A program made the translations under genes and the position numbers. A stretch of DNA of 5,513 nucleotides from Chloroflexota bacterium (GTDB taxonomy: Bacteria; Chloroflexota; Anaerolineae; Caldilineales; Caldilineaceae), in contig QEUW01000478.1 of the NCBI GenBank assembly GCA_003577005.1, positions 1 through 5,513 of the forward strand. The letters run 5' to 3'. Below, one piece after another: positions 5,294-5,513 of this stretch. Position 1 is the first letter of the stretch. Each line of letters starts with the position of its first letter. The notes under the pieces were generated by a model that searched no databases, had not been told where the DNA came from, and was given only the letters and a program-made list of their open reading frames with translations.

Positions 5294-5513
5294 CTTTGGT
5301 TTCTCCTTTTCGCCCGTTTATCGAACACCTAGTGACAGGTCAGCCAGGGTGGCCGTCACCGAGACAAACGTACTCTGTACCTGGACGATCAGCATGAGAT
5401 TCTGCTCTTTTCTGTAGATTTGACGCATCTATCTATTTCCGCCAGCGCCAGAGCGTCGATCCACAGAATAGTAGTCAGCTGTCCAAAAGTCGTCCACAGA
5501 TGTGTCCCAATTG
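5294..5513 (-). other. Upstream region of the deiminase-like gene, no supported gene
   Basis: These 220 bases hold the AAAAGGAG ribosome site (5303-5310) of the deiminase-like gene. Two minus-strand frames are open from the right edge, ending in TAG at 5431-5429 and TGA at 5391-5389. Either could be the last codons of a gene outside the window, but 27 and 40 codons prove nothing. Near-repeats gtcgatccacagaa (5455-5468) and gtcgtccacaga (5489-5500) are present. I found no convincing -35/-10 pair, so the promoter is either non-standard, further upstream, or absent if the genes join an operon outside the window. Confidence 0.4.

Noticed and set aside
5455..5500. Possible DnaA boxes (tccacag repeats)
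   Set aside because: The two copies match the TTATCCACA consensus poorly and there is no AT-rich region or replication gene nearby.

Overview
This 5513-base stretch is gene-dense, moderately GC-rich bacterial DNA. Every gene I can support lies on the minus strand, so transcription runs from the right edge to the left. Most genes begin with a recognisable GAGGAG/AAGGAG-type Shine-Dalgarno (SD) sequence. The set of families (a LmbE/PIG-L deacetylase of the AHPDDES type, a FeeM-like GNAT acyltransferase, a DinB-fold protein, a DUF4037 protein and a minimal nucleotidyltransferase) resembles what I know from Chloroflexota genomes. That assignment is an inference: there is no rRNA or marker gene here. 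I see no tRNA, rRNA, CRISPR array, transposase, integrase or clear intrinsic terminator.

Layout in transcription order. (1) 5294-5513 is an upstream region without a supported gene. (2) 5293-4349 encodes a divergent protein of the agmatine deiminase / bacterial peptidylarginine deiminase (pentein) superfamily. (3) 4352-3312 encodes a DUF4037 protein whose ATG overlaps the previous TGA (ATGA), so the two are probably translationally coupled. (4) A gap of about 110 bases holds a previously unmarked 14-codon upstream ORF (3242-3198). It has a good SD, and its stop codon overlaps the start codon of the next gene. (5) 3201-2353 encodes an alpha/beta hydrolase with a complete-looking catalytic set. 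(6) 2342-1806 encodes a DinB-superfamily metal-binding four-helix protein. (7) 1795-1580 encodes a minimal nucleotidyltransferase domain cut short at 71 residues. Genes 5-7 are separated by only 10 bases each, with SD sequences overlapping the previous stop codons, so they look like one operon. (8) After a 105-base gap with a 16-bp palindrome, 1474-905 encodes a GNAT/FeeM-like N-acyltransferase. (9) After a 121-base gap rich in inverted repeats, 783-1 encodes a PIG-L/LmbE zinc deacetylase that runs off the left edge.

How the genes work together is uncertain. No pathway is complete in the window. The two tightest links are the ATGA-coupled deiminase-like/DUF4037 pair and the hydrolase-DinB-nucleotidyltransferase run. 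PIG-L, GNAT and DinB proteins all have members in low-molecular-weight thiol (mycothiol/bacillithiol) metabolism, so a thiol- or amino-sugar-related role is one speculative reading. The glycosyltransferase and ligase such a pathway needs are not seen here. The candidates most worth checking are the short leader ORF, the deiminase-like protein that seems to keep its cysteine but not the other catalytic motifs, and the truncated nucleotidyltransferase.
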